From: CAZSAK01 sp964605155
GTDB lineage: Bacteria; Pseudomonadota; Gammaproteobacteria; SZUA-140
Assembly (NCBI GenBank): GCA_964605155.1
Contig: CAZSAK010000016.1
Location: 1-64,000, forward strand
Length of the DNA: 64,000 nucleotides
Direction: 5' to 3'
Below, piece after piece: positions 17,406 through 26,542 of the stretch. How positions within the stretch are numbered: the first letter of the stretch is position 1; each line of letters begins with the position of its first letter. Below the pieces are notes generated by a model. The model worked only from the letters and a program-made list of their open reading frames with translations, ran no database searches and was not told the DNA's origin. The position numbers were made by a program, and so were the translations under genes.

Positions 17406-18083
17406 GTGGAAACCAACCTTATACAAATGTCAGGGGTACACAAATCCTATGCCCTCGATGGTGTGAAGGTCCATGCGTTGCGTGGTATAGACCTGAGCGT
17501 CCCACAGGGAGAGTATCTTGCCATCATGGGACCCTCAGGGTCGGGAAAATCCACCCTGATGAATATCCTTGGATGTCTTGATATTCCGGATGAAGGCAGT
17601 TACCTGCTTAATGGCGAGGATGTCTCACACATGCAGGGTGATGAGCTTGCAAGGCTGCGCAATCGTGAAATAGGGTTCGTCTTCCAGAATTTCAATCTCT
17701 TATCAAGGACAACGGCGATCGAAAATGTGGAAACACCGCTGATTTATGCCGGAATCGGCAAGAAGGCACGACGTCAAAAGGCGCAGGACATGTTACAGCG
17801 TATGGGCCTGGGTGATCGGATATATCATATGCCCAACCAGCTGTCAGGAGGCCAACAGCAACGAGTCGCGATAGCCCGGGCGCTGGTCACCCGCCCGTCT
17901 TTATTGCTGGCTGATGAACCGACCGGTAACATGGATTCCGTGACCAGCGCAGAATTTCTCAACTTGCTGGAAAAACTGAATATTGAGGATGGGTTAATGA
18001 TCGTGTTGATCACTCATGAAACGGAGGTTGCTGCACGTGCACGGCGCAGATTGACCTTGCGTGACGGCCGCCTGGAGACATGA
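17406..18083 (+). CDS. ABC transporter ATP-binding protein (MacB type)
   Basis: A 225-residue nucleotide-binding protein starting at GTG, with Walker A GPSGSGKST, signature LSGGQQQR, Walker B LLLADEPTGNMD and switch region VLITHETEVA. In E. coli MacB the ATPase is fused to the permease; here it is a separate gene whose end overlaps the permease start by four bases (ATGA). It powers the exporter formed with the adjacent MacA-like adaptor and permease. Confidence 0.92.
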   Translation: METNLIQMSGVHKSYALDGVKVHALRGIDLSVPQGEYLAIMGPSGSGKSTLMNILGCLDIPDEGSYLLNGEDVSHMQGDELARLRNREIGFVFQNFNLLSRTTAIENVETPLIYAGIGKKARRQKAQDMLQRMGLGDRIYHMPNQLSGGQQQRVAIARALVTRPSLLLADEPTGNMDSVTSAEFLNLLEKLNIEDGLMIVLITHETEVAARARRRLTLRDGRLET

Positions 18084-19300
18084 TGATGGAGTGGGGTGCG
18101 GCAATCCAACTTGCTCTGTCAGCTTTGTGGCGTAACAAGATACGCGCAATGTTGACGACGTTGGGTGTAGTGATCGGTGTCGCATCGGTGATCGCCATGG
18201 TATCCATCGGGTCGGGAGCCCAAAAACGTGTCGCCGAACAAATGGAAAGTATGGGCACCAATAATCTGGTAGTACGACCCGGCAGTACATTTCATGGCGG
18301 CGTTCAAACGGGTGCCGGCACTTCACAAAAACTGACGCGAGAAGACGCTGAGGCGTTGCGTGATATACCGGGTGTTGTCGCCGTCGCCCCGAGTGTCCGG
18401 GCTACGGAACAACTGCGCTATCGCGGCACAAACTGGAATACCGATATCGAAGGTGTGACACCTGATTATATTGCAGTGCGTTCCTGGCCGGTTGAAGAAG
18501 GATCATTTTTCACTGATCAGCATGTCGCTTCGGCAGCGCATGTCTGTGTCCTCGGACGGACAGTTGTTCGTGAATTGTTCGGCTTGGCAAACCCCATTGG
18601 AGAATCGATCCTGTTGAAAGGCCTGTCGTGCAATGTACTGGGTATACTGAGCACAAAGGGGGCATCTCCATGGGGCTCGGACCAGGATGATACGGTCATG
18701 ATGCCTATCACCACTGTGCAAAGAAAAATCAGGGGTATTACTCATATAGACCGTATGGAAATCCAGACATCCGGCCGTGAAGCATCGTTCCGGGTAAAGA
18801 CCGAGGTAACGAGAATCCTGCGACAACGTCATCGCTTACAGGAAGAACAGGAAGATGATTTCAGGATCTTCAACCGTGCAGAACTCGCCCAGGCATCTGA
18901 AGAGAGTGCGCGGGTGTTTACCTGGTTACTGGGTAGTATTGCGTCAGTGTCGTTATTGGTTGGCGGTATAGGTATCATGAATATCATGCTGGTCTCGGTA
19001 ACGGAACGTACACGTGAAATCGGTATCCGTATGGCACTTGGCGCCAGGCGCCAGGATATTCTCTGGCAGTTTTTACTGGAGGCGCTCATGTTGAGTTGTG
19101 CAGGCGGAATTTTGGGGATCCTGCTGGGTCTGGGCAGTGCAACCATCCTGGCCAGATTTTCGGAATTTCCAATTACCATCACCACGTGGTCCATTACGGT
19201 TGCGTTCTTGTTTTCAGCACTGGTAGGGATATTTTTCGGTATTCACCCTGCAAGGAGGGCCTCGAGCCTGCGACCCATCGAGGCATTAAGATATGAATAG
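18080..19300 (+). CDS. MacB-type ABC transporter permease
   Basis: A 406-residue permease: N-terminal helix with NKIRAMLTTLGVVIGVASVI (about residues 18-42), periplasmic domain (about 45-240), and a C-terminal FtsX domain with GGIGIMNIMLVSVTERTREIG and IRMALGARRQDIL, ending IHPARRASSLRPIEALRYE. These phrases are closer to canonical MacB than those of the two permeases at 2.7-5.1 kb. Likely role is mechanotransmission-type export of a small molecule, peptide or lipoprotein from the periplasm through TolC; substrate unknown. Confidence 0.92.
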   Translation: MMMEWGAAIQLALSALWRNKIRAMLTTLGVVIGVASVIAMVSIGSGAQKRVAEQMESMGTNNLVVRPGSTFHGGVQTGAGTSQKLTREDAEALRDIPGVVAVAPSVRATEQLRYRGTNWNTDIEGVTPDYIAVRSWPVEEGSFFTDQHVASAAHVCVLGRTVVRELFGLANPIGESILLKGLSCNVLGILSTKGASPWGSDQDDTVMMPITTVQRKIRGITHIDRMEIQTSGREASFRVKTEVTRILRQRHRLQEEQEDDFRIFNRAELAQASEESARVFTWLLGSIASVSLLVGGIGIMNIMLVSVTERTREIGIRMALGARRQDILWQFLLEALMLSCAGGILGILLGLGSATILARFSEFPITITTWSITVAFLFSALVGIFFGIHPARRASSLRPIEALRYE

Positions 19301-19310
19301 ATGATTATCC

Positions 19311-20249
19311 GTGGCGGAGTCATCCAGAAAAGTTATCTATGCCGCGCTGGCCGGTAATACCTTGATAGCAATTACCAAATTTATTGCGGCCGGTATCACC
19401 GGGAGTTCCGCCATGTTATCTGAAGGGATTCACTCAATGGTGGATACGGGTAATCAGGGTCTACTGTTGCACGGCATGCATCAGGCACAAAAGCCACCCA
19501 GTGACCGTTTTCCCTTTGGTCACGGCAAGGAGATCTATTTCTGGAGTTTTGTGGTTGCCATCCTGATTTTTGCCCTGGGTTCCGGAATCTCCATCTACGA
19601 AGGCATCGTGCATATCCTGCATCCTGAACCGATCAAAAACCCGATGGTGAATTATTTTGTCCTCGGAGCGGCATTGATCTTTGAAGGTATAGCCTGGTTG
19701 ATTGCTTTATCCGAATTCAGCAAGGCTAAGGGTAAATGGGGTTATATCGAGGCTGTAAGACGTGGTAAGGACCCGACTAAGTTCGTGGTATTGTTCGAGG
19801 ACTCAGCGGCCATGTTGGGTCTCGTGGTTGCATTCATGGGTATATGGTTGTCCAGCACAAAGGGTATCGTGCTGGGTGACGGCATCGCCTCGGTTATCAT
19901 CGGATTGATTCTCGGTGGCACAGCTGTATGGCTCGCTTATGAAACCAAGGGACTACTCATTGGCGAAAGTGCAAATATACGTGTTATAGAAGGTATCCGG
20001 GCCATCTTACGGGAGTTTGCAGAGATCGACCAGGTCAATGAAGTGTTAACGATGCATATGGGGCCGGAGTATATCCTGGTAAACATCAGTATAGATTTTC
20101 AGGACAGACTGTCCGCCAATCAACTGGAAGAGGTCATTGCCGAGATGGATCAGCAGATAAAACAGGCCTATCCGGACGTCAAAAGAATTTTTATCGAAGC
20201 CGAGTCGTGGCAGATCAATCGCGAGATGTCGGATAACCGGTTCCAGTGA
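19311..20249 (+). CDS. Cation diffusion facilitator (CDF) family transporter
   Basis: A 312-residue metal/proton antiporter starting at GTG, ten bases after the MacB-type permease. The first metal site motif is EGIHSMVDTGNQ (HxxxD, about residues 41-45); in the fifth helix the usual histidine is replaced by the EDSAAMLG pattern found in the ZnT9-like CDF branch. RFPFGHGKEIYFW and a cytoplasmic C-terminal domain (about 215-305) are also typical. Likely exports Zn2+, Fe2+ or Mn2+. Its closeness to the exporter operon suggests co-transcription, though a functional link is not evident. Confidence 0.9.
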   Translation: MAESSRKVIYAALAGNTLIAITKFIAAGITGSSAMLSEGIHSMVDTGNQGLLLHGMHQAQKPPSDRFPFGHGKEIYFWSFVVAILIFALGSGISIYEGIVHILHPEPIKNPMVNYFVLGAALIFEGIAWLIALSEFSKAKGKWGYIEAVRRGKDPTKFVVLFEDSAAMLGLVVAFMGIWLSSTKGIVLGDGIASVIIGLILGGTAVWLAYETKGLLIGESANIRVIEGIRAILREFAEIDQVNEVLTMHMGPEYILVNISIDFQDRLSANQLEEVIAEMDQQIKQAYPDVKRIFIEAESWQINREMSDNRFQ

Positions 20250-20449
20250 ATTTATTTAATATAGAAGGGAATTTATAGAAAACCCAACAAGGGCACAATG
20301 GAGACTGTGAACCGCACCAATATCTTGATGAAGAAAAACAAATCCTGCAAAAATCTATGTTGCGAAACCATACCGGTACAGGACAGTGTTTGGTGATGAA
20401 ATGCTTAAGGGAGTTTTCCAGGTAATGTTTTTGCAACAAGCTTGCACAT

Positions 20450-20710
20450 ATGAACGATTGTGTCGAGTGTCATACAGTGAGTGTTGCTACAGTTGGACCA
20501 TCATGGATAGCTGTTGCTGAACGTTACAAGTCACTGTTACGCATCGAAGCCAGGAACATATTGATTGAGAGTGTCAAGAAGGGTAGTAAGGGGAAGTGGC
20601 TGACAATGAAAAGTGCCGGAGGAATGCCGCCCCTGGAGGAGCGGGTTTCAGGGGCGGATATTGACGAGTTCAGTGGATTTTATTCTGTCAGTGAATCGGA
20701 CATACAGTGA
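20450..20710 (+). pseudogene. Cytochrome c (class I) lacking an export signal
   Basis: 86 codons beginning MNDCVECHTVSVATVGPSW: a CxxCH haem motif followed by VGP and a C-terminal GGMPPLEE stretch that could carry the axial methionine. This matches short cytochrome c-551-type domains. The frame upstream continues (CFCNKLAH) to a TAA, before which MKCLREFSR reads in frame from an ATG at 20396. So a single stop and the loss of a hydrophobic segment have removed any signal peptide. Without export haem cannot be attached, so this is probably a decayed gene. Confidence 0.6.
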
Positions 20711-20733
20711 AGTTAGTTGATGATCAGGTGTGA

Positions 20734-21222
20734 TTATTCATGATCATGGCCGCCTGCTCCGTGCACATGGCCGTGCTCGATCTCTTCAGCTGTCGCATCA
20801 CGGACATCGACGACCTTGATGTCAAAATTAAGATTGACACCCGCGAGCGGATGATTGCCGTCGATGGTAATATTTTCGCCCTCGATATCTGTAATCGTAA
20901 TGATCATAGGTTGTTTATCCGGTGTTTCGCCTTGAAACTGCATGCCTACCTCAATATTTTCAACCGATTCAAAAATATCGCGTGACACCACCTGGGTAAG
21001 TTGTTCATTGCGCTGACCATAGCCTTCGTCTGGACTTATCTTTACAGACAGTTCTTCACCCGTTTTTTTGCCGGAGAGTGCATTTTCCAGTCCCAGTATG
21101 ATATTGCCTGCGCCATGAAGATAGGATAAGGCCTCGCGACCCTCCGAGGTATCGAGTAGGTTGCCTTCGTCATCTCTTAAGGTATATTCGATACTGACAA
21201 CAGAGTTATTGGCAATTTGCAT
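20734..21222 (-). CDS. slyD: FKBP-type peptidyl-prolyl isomerase, SlyD-like
   Basis: 162 residues with the SlyD/FkpB plan: FKBP halves (VSIEYTLRDDEGNLLDTS at the start and a VDVRDAT end), the inserted flap domain (about 70-125, with DGNHPLAGVNLNFDIKV), and a short histidine-rich tail (EIEHGHVHGAGGHDHE) that may bind nickel or other metals. The protein is a cytoplasmic folding helper; no signal peptide. The histidine tail is shorter than in E. coli SlyD. It converges with the cytochrome c remnant. Confidence 0.9.
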   Translation of the reverse strand: MQIANNSVVSIEYTLRDDEGNLLDTSEGREALSYLHGAGNIILGLENALSGKKTGEELSVKISPDEGYGQRNEQLTQVVSRDIFESVENIEVGMQFQGETPDKQPMIITITDIEGENITIDGNHPLAGVNLNFDIKVVDVRDATAEEIEHGHVHGAGGHDHE

Positions 21223-21449
21223 TGAGAACCTCTTTCTGGAATATATTCAAAAACATACAGCAATTTTTTTACAACACTCAAGATATACGTGCCACGTCAC
21301 GATGAAGCTGATAGCCGGATAAATCCTGTGGTATATACAGTTATCCTAACAGTTATAAAGGACAGATGCCATTATTGCGTATATTTGGATCATGTCTGAT
21401 AAACAATCAAAAGGCTTGGTGTAATGATATTCGATGAAGGTGACTTATC

Positions 21450-21752
21450 ATGGCCGGGATATCCATGACCGATACCGCTGTTCAGTGGTATATCTATATA
21501 GTCAGATGTTCGGATGACAGTCTATATACAGGTATCACTACAGACATCAAACGGCGAATGCGGGCACACAACAATGATACCGGACCATCAACAGCAAAGT
21601 ACACACGAGCAAGAAGACCGGTATATCTGGTATACCAGGAAACAGCCACGTCAAGGTCACATGCAGCCAGACGTGAGAGCGAGATAAAAAACCTGAGCCG
21701 GCGGGATAAAGAACTCCTAATTGACGGATGTAAGGCTGGAAGTTACTTGTAG
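21450..21752 (+). CDS. GIY-YIG nuclease family protein (YhbQ-like)
   Basis: A 100-residue protein that is almost entirely a GIY-YIG domain: WYIYIVRCSDDSLYTGITTD supplies the name-giving tyrosines and glycine, followed by RRMRAHN, ARRPVYLVYQE and the catalytic glutamate in RRESEIKNLSRRDK. This is the UPF0213/YhbQ class, single-domain endonucleases of uncertain role in DNA repair. An AAGGTGA eight bases before the first ATG supports that start. Its downstream neighbour is phospholipase A1, about 65 bases away. Confidence 0.9.
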   Translation: MAGISMTDTAVQWYIYIVRCSDDSLYTGITTDIKRRMRAHNNDTGPSTAKYTRARRPVYLVYQETATSRSHAARRESEIKNLSRRDKELLIDGCKAGSYL

Positions 21753-21817
21753 TTTCCACAAAGTTTATGGTGCCTGTATCCTGAAAGAAAATAATCGTAT
21801 GTTCAATCGAATTTATA

Positions 21818-22711
21818 ATGCTTGTATTACAGCGCCTGAATAATCTATTACGTATGTGTATGTTACTGCTCTTGTGCCTGTGTATTCTGCCTATCATCCC
21901 TGTATTTGCGGCAAGCAATATTGATTACAGGCAAAACACGGAAGAATTGGATGAGGCGAATCAGGCTGAAGATGCTCCGGGAATGAGATTGGATCCAGTT
22001 ATGTTTCGACTATCAACCGGGTTAACCCAATATAAGGAGATATTTGTTAATCCGGTGACATGGAGTGAGGAATTCAAGAATAATGATATGGAAATCATTT
22101 ATCAGTTGAGTGTGAAAGTCCGTTTGTTTGACATGAATTTGTATTTTGGCTATACACAGAATTCATTCTGGCAGGCTTTTAACAGCAGTAATTCTTCGCC
22201 ATTCAGGGATACAGACTACAATCCGGATATATTTTACCGGATTCCTCCGGGATCATATCCGTTACAGAAGATTGGCATAGATGCGGGTATCGAGCATGAA
22301 TCCAATGGACAATCATTGCCTTTTTCGCGCAGCTGGAACAGGGCCTATATGAGACCGTATTTCACTCGTTCGAATGATTTGTTTTATATAAAGCTGTGGT
22401 ACCGGATTCCGGAGGATGAAAAGACATCAGTCCTGGATCCCACCGGAGATGATAATCCTGATATTCACCATTATTACGGGTATTCGGAACTGAATTATGT
22501 TTATTTATCCAATGGTATGCAGCGATTTCATATAATGATGCGAGGCAATCCCGAGACAGGTAAAGGTGCAGTTAGACTGAGCTACGAAATGCCAAGTGGA
22601 TCAAAGGATATGTATTACAGAATTTCTTTGTGGAGTGGATATGGCGAAAGTCTTTCAAATTACAATCAATCGATAACTCGACTTGCCATTGGCGTATCAT
22701 TTTATCGGTAA
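21818..22711 (+). CDS. pldA: Outer-membrane phospholipase A1
   Basis: A 297-residue PldA: a signal peptide (about residues 1-32, ending VFAAS), then a 12-strand beta-barrel. The active-site pattern is intact with GIEHESNGQS giving His160 and Ser162, and RSWNR giving Asn174. Other family phrases are YFGYTQNSFWQ and SSPFRDTDYNPDIF. PldA hydrolyses phospholipids that reach the outer leaflet after envelope damage; it dimerises with calcium. It converges with the PP2C phosphatase gene. A possible functional link with the kinase/phosphatase operon rests only on proximity. Confidence 0.93.
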   Translation: MLVLQRLNNLLRMCMLLLLCLCILPIIPVFAASNIDYRQNTEELDEANQAEDAPGMRLDPVMFRLSTGLTQYKEIFVNPVTWSEEFKNNDMEIIYQLSVKVRLFDMNLYFGYTQNSFWQAFNSSNSSPFRDTDYNPDIFYRIPPGSYPLQKIGIDAGIEHESNGQSLPFSRSWNRAYMRPYFTRSNDLFYIKLWYRIPEDEKTSVLDPTGDDNPDIHHYYGYSELNYVYLSNGMQRFHIMMRGNPETGKGAVRLSYEMPSGSKDMYYRISLWSGYGESLSNYNQSITRLAIGVSFYR

Positions 22712-22769
22712 GATGCGAAACACAGATCATGAAAGTATGCCTTTCTGGATATTCGGCCAGGCAATACGG

Positions 22770-23597
22770 TTATTGTGACCTGCGGTAGAGGATCAACGTC
22801 ATATCATCAGGTTTGGATGGCTGGTCTATGGATGGGTGCAGCATACGATTATTACATTCCTCGATGAGCGATGTTGATGCCGCCTCCAGGGAACCCTTAC
22901 GGGTACGCTCAATAATTTCACTCATCAATAAATTATCGAATAGTCCATCAGTTGCAAGCACTACCGTATCGTAACGGGCGAGTGTCAAAGCCGGTCCGAC
23001 TTCGATGTGCATTTCAGAACTCCCCAGCATGTTGGATACAAGATGGCGTTCTTCATGATGGATAGCTTCATCTTCATCAAGAATACCAGCCTGGACGGCG
23101 TAACCAACAGGGGAATGTGAAGTAGTCTGGAGTTTGATCTTACCTTTCTGACCGATAACAAGGATCATCGAATCACCTACATGATAAGGCCGAAGTATAT
23201 TCCCGTTAATTTCAACTGCAGCCAATGTTGAGCCTGCGCCCACACCCAGGGAGTTGATCCTGAAACTGGCTTGCTCAATTCCATCAAGTATATTTTCACG
23301 TAATGATGAGTTCTGCAGGGAGGTGTTTTTTAAAGAACCATGAATCGATGTAATTGCCAATGCGGAGGCTTCCCTTGCAGAAGGCATTCCGCCCATACCA
23401 TCGGCAACCACGAATACACCGGTGTGATTATTCAGGCAAAACAGGGCAGCCGAATCTTCATTTATCGTTTCCTTTTGTGGCGATCGATGCGTATATATGA
23501 CAACCTCACCGGAACAACAGGTATGCATTTCACATGAGGGCGCCATGTCGAAATTTGAATATATCTTGCTTTTCAGGACGGGGTGCGGGGCAGACAT
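22770..23597 (-). CDS. PP2C-family serine/threonine protein phosphatase
   Basis: A 275-residue Stp1/PrpC-type phosphatase. The metal-binding and core motifs are present in order: NEDSAALF (about 46), VADGMGGMP (about 62-70), GAGSTLAAV (about 120), GDSMILVI, ATDGLFDNL (about 214) and KPDDMTLIL near the C-terminus. It is downstream of the kinase gene by 21 bases on the same strand, so the two probably set and erase the same Ser/Thr phosphorylation. The first 35 residues contain three cysteines and are not part of the PP2C fold; the true start might be internal. Confidence 0.92.
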   Translation of the reverse strand: MSAPHPVLKSKIYSNFDMAPSCEMHTCCSGEVVIYTHRSPQKETINEDSAALFCLNNHTGVFVVADGMGGMPSAREASALAITSIHGSLKNTSLQNSSLRENILDGIEQASFRINSLGVGAGSTLAAVEINGNILRPYHVGDSMILVIGQKGKIKLQTTSHSPVGYAVQAGILDEDEAIHHEERHLVSNMLGSSEMHIEVGPALTLARYDTVVLATDGLFDNLLMSEIIERTRKGSLEAASTSLIEECNNRMLHPSIDQPSKPDDMTLILYRRSQ

Positions 23598-23618
23598 ACA
23601 ATTCTTGTTATAGTGATA

Positions 23619-24365
23619 TTATTGCCACTGCATGGTCTCGAGATATTCACGTAGTTGTCCTGCAGATCGGAATTTTTTCAGTATCAAGCTGCGTTTCAGT
23701 CCGCAACATATTGCCTTTATTTCGCTGGATTGCTTAAAGTAATGTTTCTGACCACCTATGGCATCATAAAAAATCCGGATGAGATCACAAACGTCATCAT
23801 AAATATTGGCTCTTACCGGGGCCCCCCAGTGAAACATATCAAGCAGTTTTAAATTATAACCAAGACCGTATTGCTGGATAATTATATTATCCATATGTAG
23901 ATCACCATGGTATTCACCCATATGATGTATGTTTTCGATTCCCGATGCCAGTGCATGCAGCAGAAGCAGGCCATGAATTGCCGATATCCGTTTAGCCGGT
24001 TGTCGGTTGAGGTATGCGCTCATTATTTCACCTTCAACATAATCCGAGACCAGAAATGTTATCGGTATACGTTGGAAGATAATAGTTTCCTGGGTGAGAT
24101 ACTGGATCAAGATAGGACAGTGGCGGAGTTTATACAGTTTGTTTGCGTAAAAACGTAATGCTGAATTATTAGGGTTTCTTTGCGGGAAAAAGAATTTCGC
24201 CGCACGCTCAATTCCGGTGATAAGTTCCCGGACCAGATAGACTTCACTTTCCCAGCCTTCTCCAAGTTTACCGATTACCTCGTACTTTTTTGCAAGTATA
24301 CGGCCTGGCTGGAGGTTAAATGAATCGATGAATATTTCTTTTCGATTTCTGGCCATTAGGGTCAT
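23619..24365 (-). CDS. Small Hanks-type-like serine/threonine protein kinase
   Basis: A 248-residue soluble kinase-fold protein. The glycine loop is GKLGEGWESEVYLV (about 32-45), the ATP-binding lysine is Lys57 in ERAAKFFFP, the catalytic loop is HGDLHMDN (Asp155, Asn160) and the metal-binding aspartate is Asp176 in LLDMFHWG, where DFG has become DMF. The C-lobe ends early and is compact. No transmembrane segment, PASTA or FHA domain is present, so sensing is likely by a partner. It is first in an operon with a PP2C phosphatase. The substrate is unknown. Confidence 0.85.
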   Translation of the reverse strand: MTLMARNRKEIFIDSFNLQPGRILAKKYEVIGKLGEGWESEVYLVRELITGIERAAKFFFPQRNPNNSALRFYANKLYKLRHCPILIQYLTQETIIFQRIPITFLVSDYVEGEIMSAYLNRQPAKRISAIHGLLLLHALASGIENIHHMGEYHGDLHMDNIIIQQYGLGYNLKLLDMFHWGAPVRANIYDDVCDLIRIFYDAIGGQKHYFKQSSEIKAICCGLKRSLILKKFRSAGQLREYLETMQWQ

Positions 24366-24549
24366 TATATATACGACTGATATAATTTTAAATACAGGTT
24401 ATTCCGCGAAGGCATATTATCATACATAATATTACATCCATGCCTGTATATAATGTTACAAATTGCATGTATCCAATCCCGACTAGATTAAGATCGGACA
24501 AAAGATATGGGAGAATGGAGATTGATATTAAAGATAATTGAGGTGGAAT

Positions 24550-24813
24550 ATGACGAAATCGTTGTTTGATATAGATGAAATTCTCGAAAGCCTTAAACAA
24601 CAGAGAGACGAACTCAAGTTGCAGCTTCAGCTTGCAAAGGCGGAAGCACGTGATGAATGGGAAAAAACAGAACATAAATTTGAGCAATTCAGGGGCAAAG
24701 CAGAAGCTGTGCGCGATGAAATCGGGGGAGCCTCAGAAGATGTGCTGGCCGCATTGAAAATGACAGCTGAAGAGATCAAGCATGGATATGACCGGGTTCG
24801 AAAAAAACTTTGA
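24550..24813 (+). CDS. Small coiled-coil protein of unknown function
   Basis: An 87-residue highly charged helical protein starting TKSLFDIDEILESLKQQ. Heptad-like spacing of leucine/isoleucine with many E/K/R residues runs through almost the whole length, indicating a coiled coil; no cysteines, no signal. AGGTGG four bases before the ATG fixes the start, rather than the in-frame TTG four codons earlier. It diverges from the kinase/PP2C operon with about 180 bases between, so it might share a control region. I do not recognise a function. Confidence 0.7.
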   Translation: MTKSLFDIDEILESLKQQRDELKLQLQLAKAEARDEWEKTEHKFEQFRGKAEAVRDEIGGASEDVLAALKMTAEEIKHGYDRVRKKL

Positions 24814-24877
24814 TCGAGACTAATGGAATTATTTGTATAAAAAACGGTGGAATTTATTGTGACCCCGTATAATAAGA

Positions 24878-24899
24878 AGGGCCGACTTTGGACGGCCCT
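24878..24899 (+). terminator. Hairpin after the coiled-coil gene, terminator-like
   Basis: AGGGCCG-ACTTTGGA-CGGCCCT forms a seven-base-pair perfect stem with an eight-base loop, about 65 bases after the coiled-coil stop codon. The T tract is missing on the plus strand, so termination efficiency is doubtful; it may protect the transcript's 3' end. Confidence 0.4.
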
Positions 24900-25324
24900 G
24901 CAATCAAACCTCTATGCCCGGTTGCATCAAGTGACGTAAATTATCCTGATCCTCTGAAATGGTTTTGTGATTCAGATTATAAATGATTGATGCCGTTTCC
25001 TATTCATTGGCGGAGGCGGATTTGTTATTGGTTATTTTCTGGAGTGCGATTTTTTTCAGATATGCATGGATGATAGTGAAAATCCATCAGGGTATCCGTC
25101 ATTGTATTGATAGGATTGGGCTATTCAATCATGTAATAGATACAAGTGCAGGTAATCCGAGAGTCCTATATGCGTTTATACCTTCTGAGTCACTGACAAA
25201 GGTCTCGGTGTAGTATGTAATCAGGCAATATGCCTTCTTCCCTCGTGTATGTATGAGGCACCATAGTTTACGTCACGATGAACACCCGCGACCCGGTCTT
25301 ATGACGAGATAGGCCCTGATTACA

Positions 25325-25438
25325 TCAGGGAATGCCGGAAAGAATAAAAAAGGCTACGGCAAGTACGATGGGGACCGCAATGATTACATGAATAATGTCG
25401 CTTTTGCTGAATTTAATAGGCTTGTATTTACCATGCAT
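25325..25438 (-). CDS. 37-residue single-helix membrane protein
   Basis: A short reading frame starting ATG at 25438: a basic, polar head (HGKYKPIKFSKSDIIH) and a strongly hydrophobic tail (VIIAVPIVLAVAFFILSG) ending in IP and a stop. The start is preceded by GAGGAGTTATCAAG, a near-ideal ribosome-binding site with correct spacing, in a region that otherwise has no gene. Orientation would be N-in with the tail in the membrane. It lies upstream of nothing on its strand within 500 bases. It belongs to no family I can name; small stress or respiratory-complex membrane proteins look like this. Confidence 0.55.
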   Translation of the reverse strand: MHGKYKPIKFSKSDIIHVIIAVPIVLAVAFFILSGIP

Positions 25439-25683
25439 CTTGATAACTCCTCACAAATCAATTCTCGTGTTTATAACGATCGTTAATCTAAATCGTAAAG
25501 TAAGCATATTATTATAAACAGCTACTGGATTTCGCACCAAGGAAAGCATGCGCCGGTTGCCGATGGAATTTTGACGTATAATCCCTGCAGCTGTCTTATG
25601 TGTCCGGATAGGCTCTATATCCTTATAATAGCGTGGATTATGTGATATTCAAACTGTCGTCTGGTGTATCCATCTACCGTTTT

Positions 25684-26382
25684 TTAACGTCTACGAAACC
25701 GTGGGGGAGCGAACAAGCGCACTCCTTTGCGGCGAAACAATGGAATCATTGCCATGCCCATGGCAAATCCCCCGATATGCGCGCCAAAGGCCACACCGCC
25801 CTGGGTGCCGGAGAATACCGAGCTTATCAATTGCAGGACAAACCAGAATCCCAGCACAATGCCTGCTGGCAGTCGCATGGTATACAGAAAAAATCCCAGG
25901 GGAATTACAACCAGGATGCGTGCATGTGGAAACAAGAGTAAATATGCACCCAAAACCCCTGATATTGCGCCGCTTGCACCTACCATAGGTATGTCCGAGT
26001 GAGGGTCCGGGATGACCTGTGCGAAGACAGCTGCTGTTCCGCATAACAGATAAAAGAGGATGAACCGCCCATGGCCCATGACATCCTCAACATTATTACC
26101 GAAAATCCAGAGATAGAGCATATTGCCGATCAAATGCAGCCACCCTCCATGCAGGAACATCGAGGTGAATATGGTAGCGACAGGGGGCACTATGGTCAGT
26201 TCGGGAGATAATGACTTGGAGTGAAACAACACTGAGGGGATTACTCCAAGGCTGAAGATCGATTGCTGTATGGCGGAACCCAGGGATACCTGCCATAAAA
26301 AAACTAATGTACAAAGTACAATCAGTGTAACTGTAACATATGGATTTAGATTCGTCGGGTTATCGTCGTGAAGCGGAATCAT
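25684..26382 (-). CDS. Rhomboid-family intramembrane serine protease
   Basis: A 232-residue protein with about six membrane helices. The catalytic serine is in GASGAISGVLGAY and the catalytic histidine in GAHIGGFAMGM; SMFLHGGWLHLIGNMLYLWIFG supplies the loop and oxyanion histidine region. It belongs to the larger bacterial rhomboid class with an extended L1 region (about 45-75, SLGVIPSVLFH). Rhomboids cleave membrane-anchored substrates and may act in quality control. No candidate substrate is adjacent, although the small 37-residue membrane protein is 246 bases away on the same strand. Confidence 0.93.
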   Translation of the reverse strand: MIPLHDDNPTNLNPYVTVTLIVLCTLVFLWQVSLGSAIQQSIFSLGVIPSVLFHSKSLSPELTIVPPVATIFTSMFLHGGWLHLIGNMLYLWIFGNNVEDVMGHGRFILFYLLCGTAAVFAQVIPDPHSDIPMVGASGAISGVLGAYLLLFPHARILVVIPLGFFLYTMRLPAGIVLGFWFVLQLISSVFSGTQGGVAFGAHIGGFAMGMAMIPLFRRKGVRLFAPPRFRRR

Positions 26383-26542
26383 TCTTCAATATTATTAATA
26401 TAAAAGATGTATTCATAAAGCTGGATATATTAGCAGATAGAATTGTTAATTGACGGCTTTTCGTCAAGGAATATCACGAGAATACGATCACACAGGACTT
26501 TGAACATATATGAGGTGATGATCTATCACGAGGTATATTGAA

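Noticed and set aside
20215..20439. 74-codon cysteine-rich minus-strand frame
   Set aside because: Overlaps the end of the CDF gene and has no ribosome-binding site or protein-like pattern.
24983..25213. 76-codon frame with one hydrophobic segment
   Set aside because: No ribosome-binding site, the C-terminal half looks random and there is no family resemblance; nearby minus-strand small gene is better supported.
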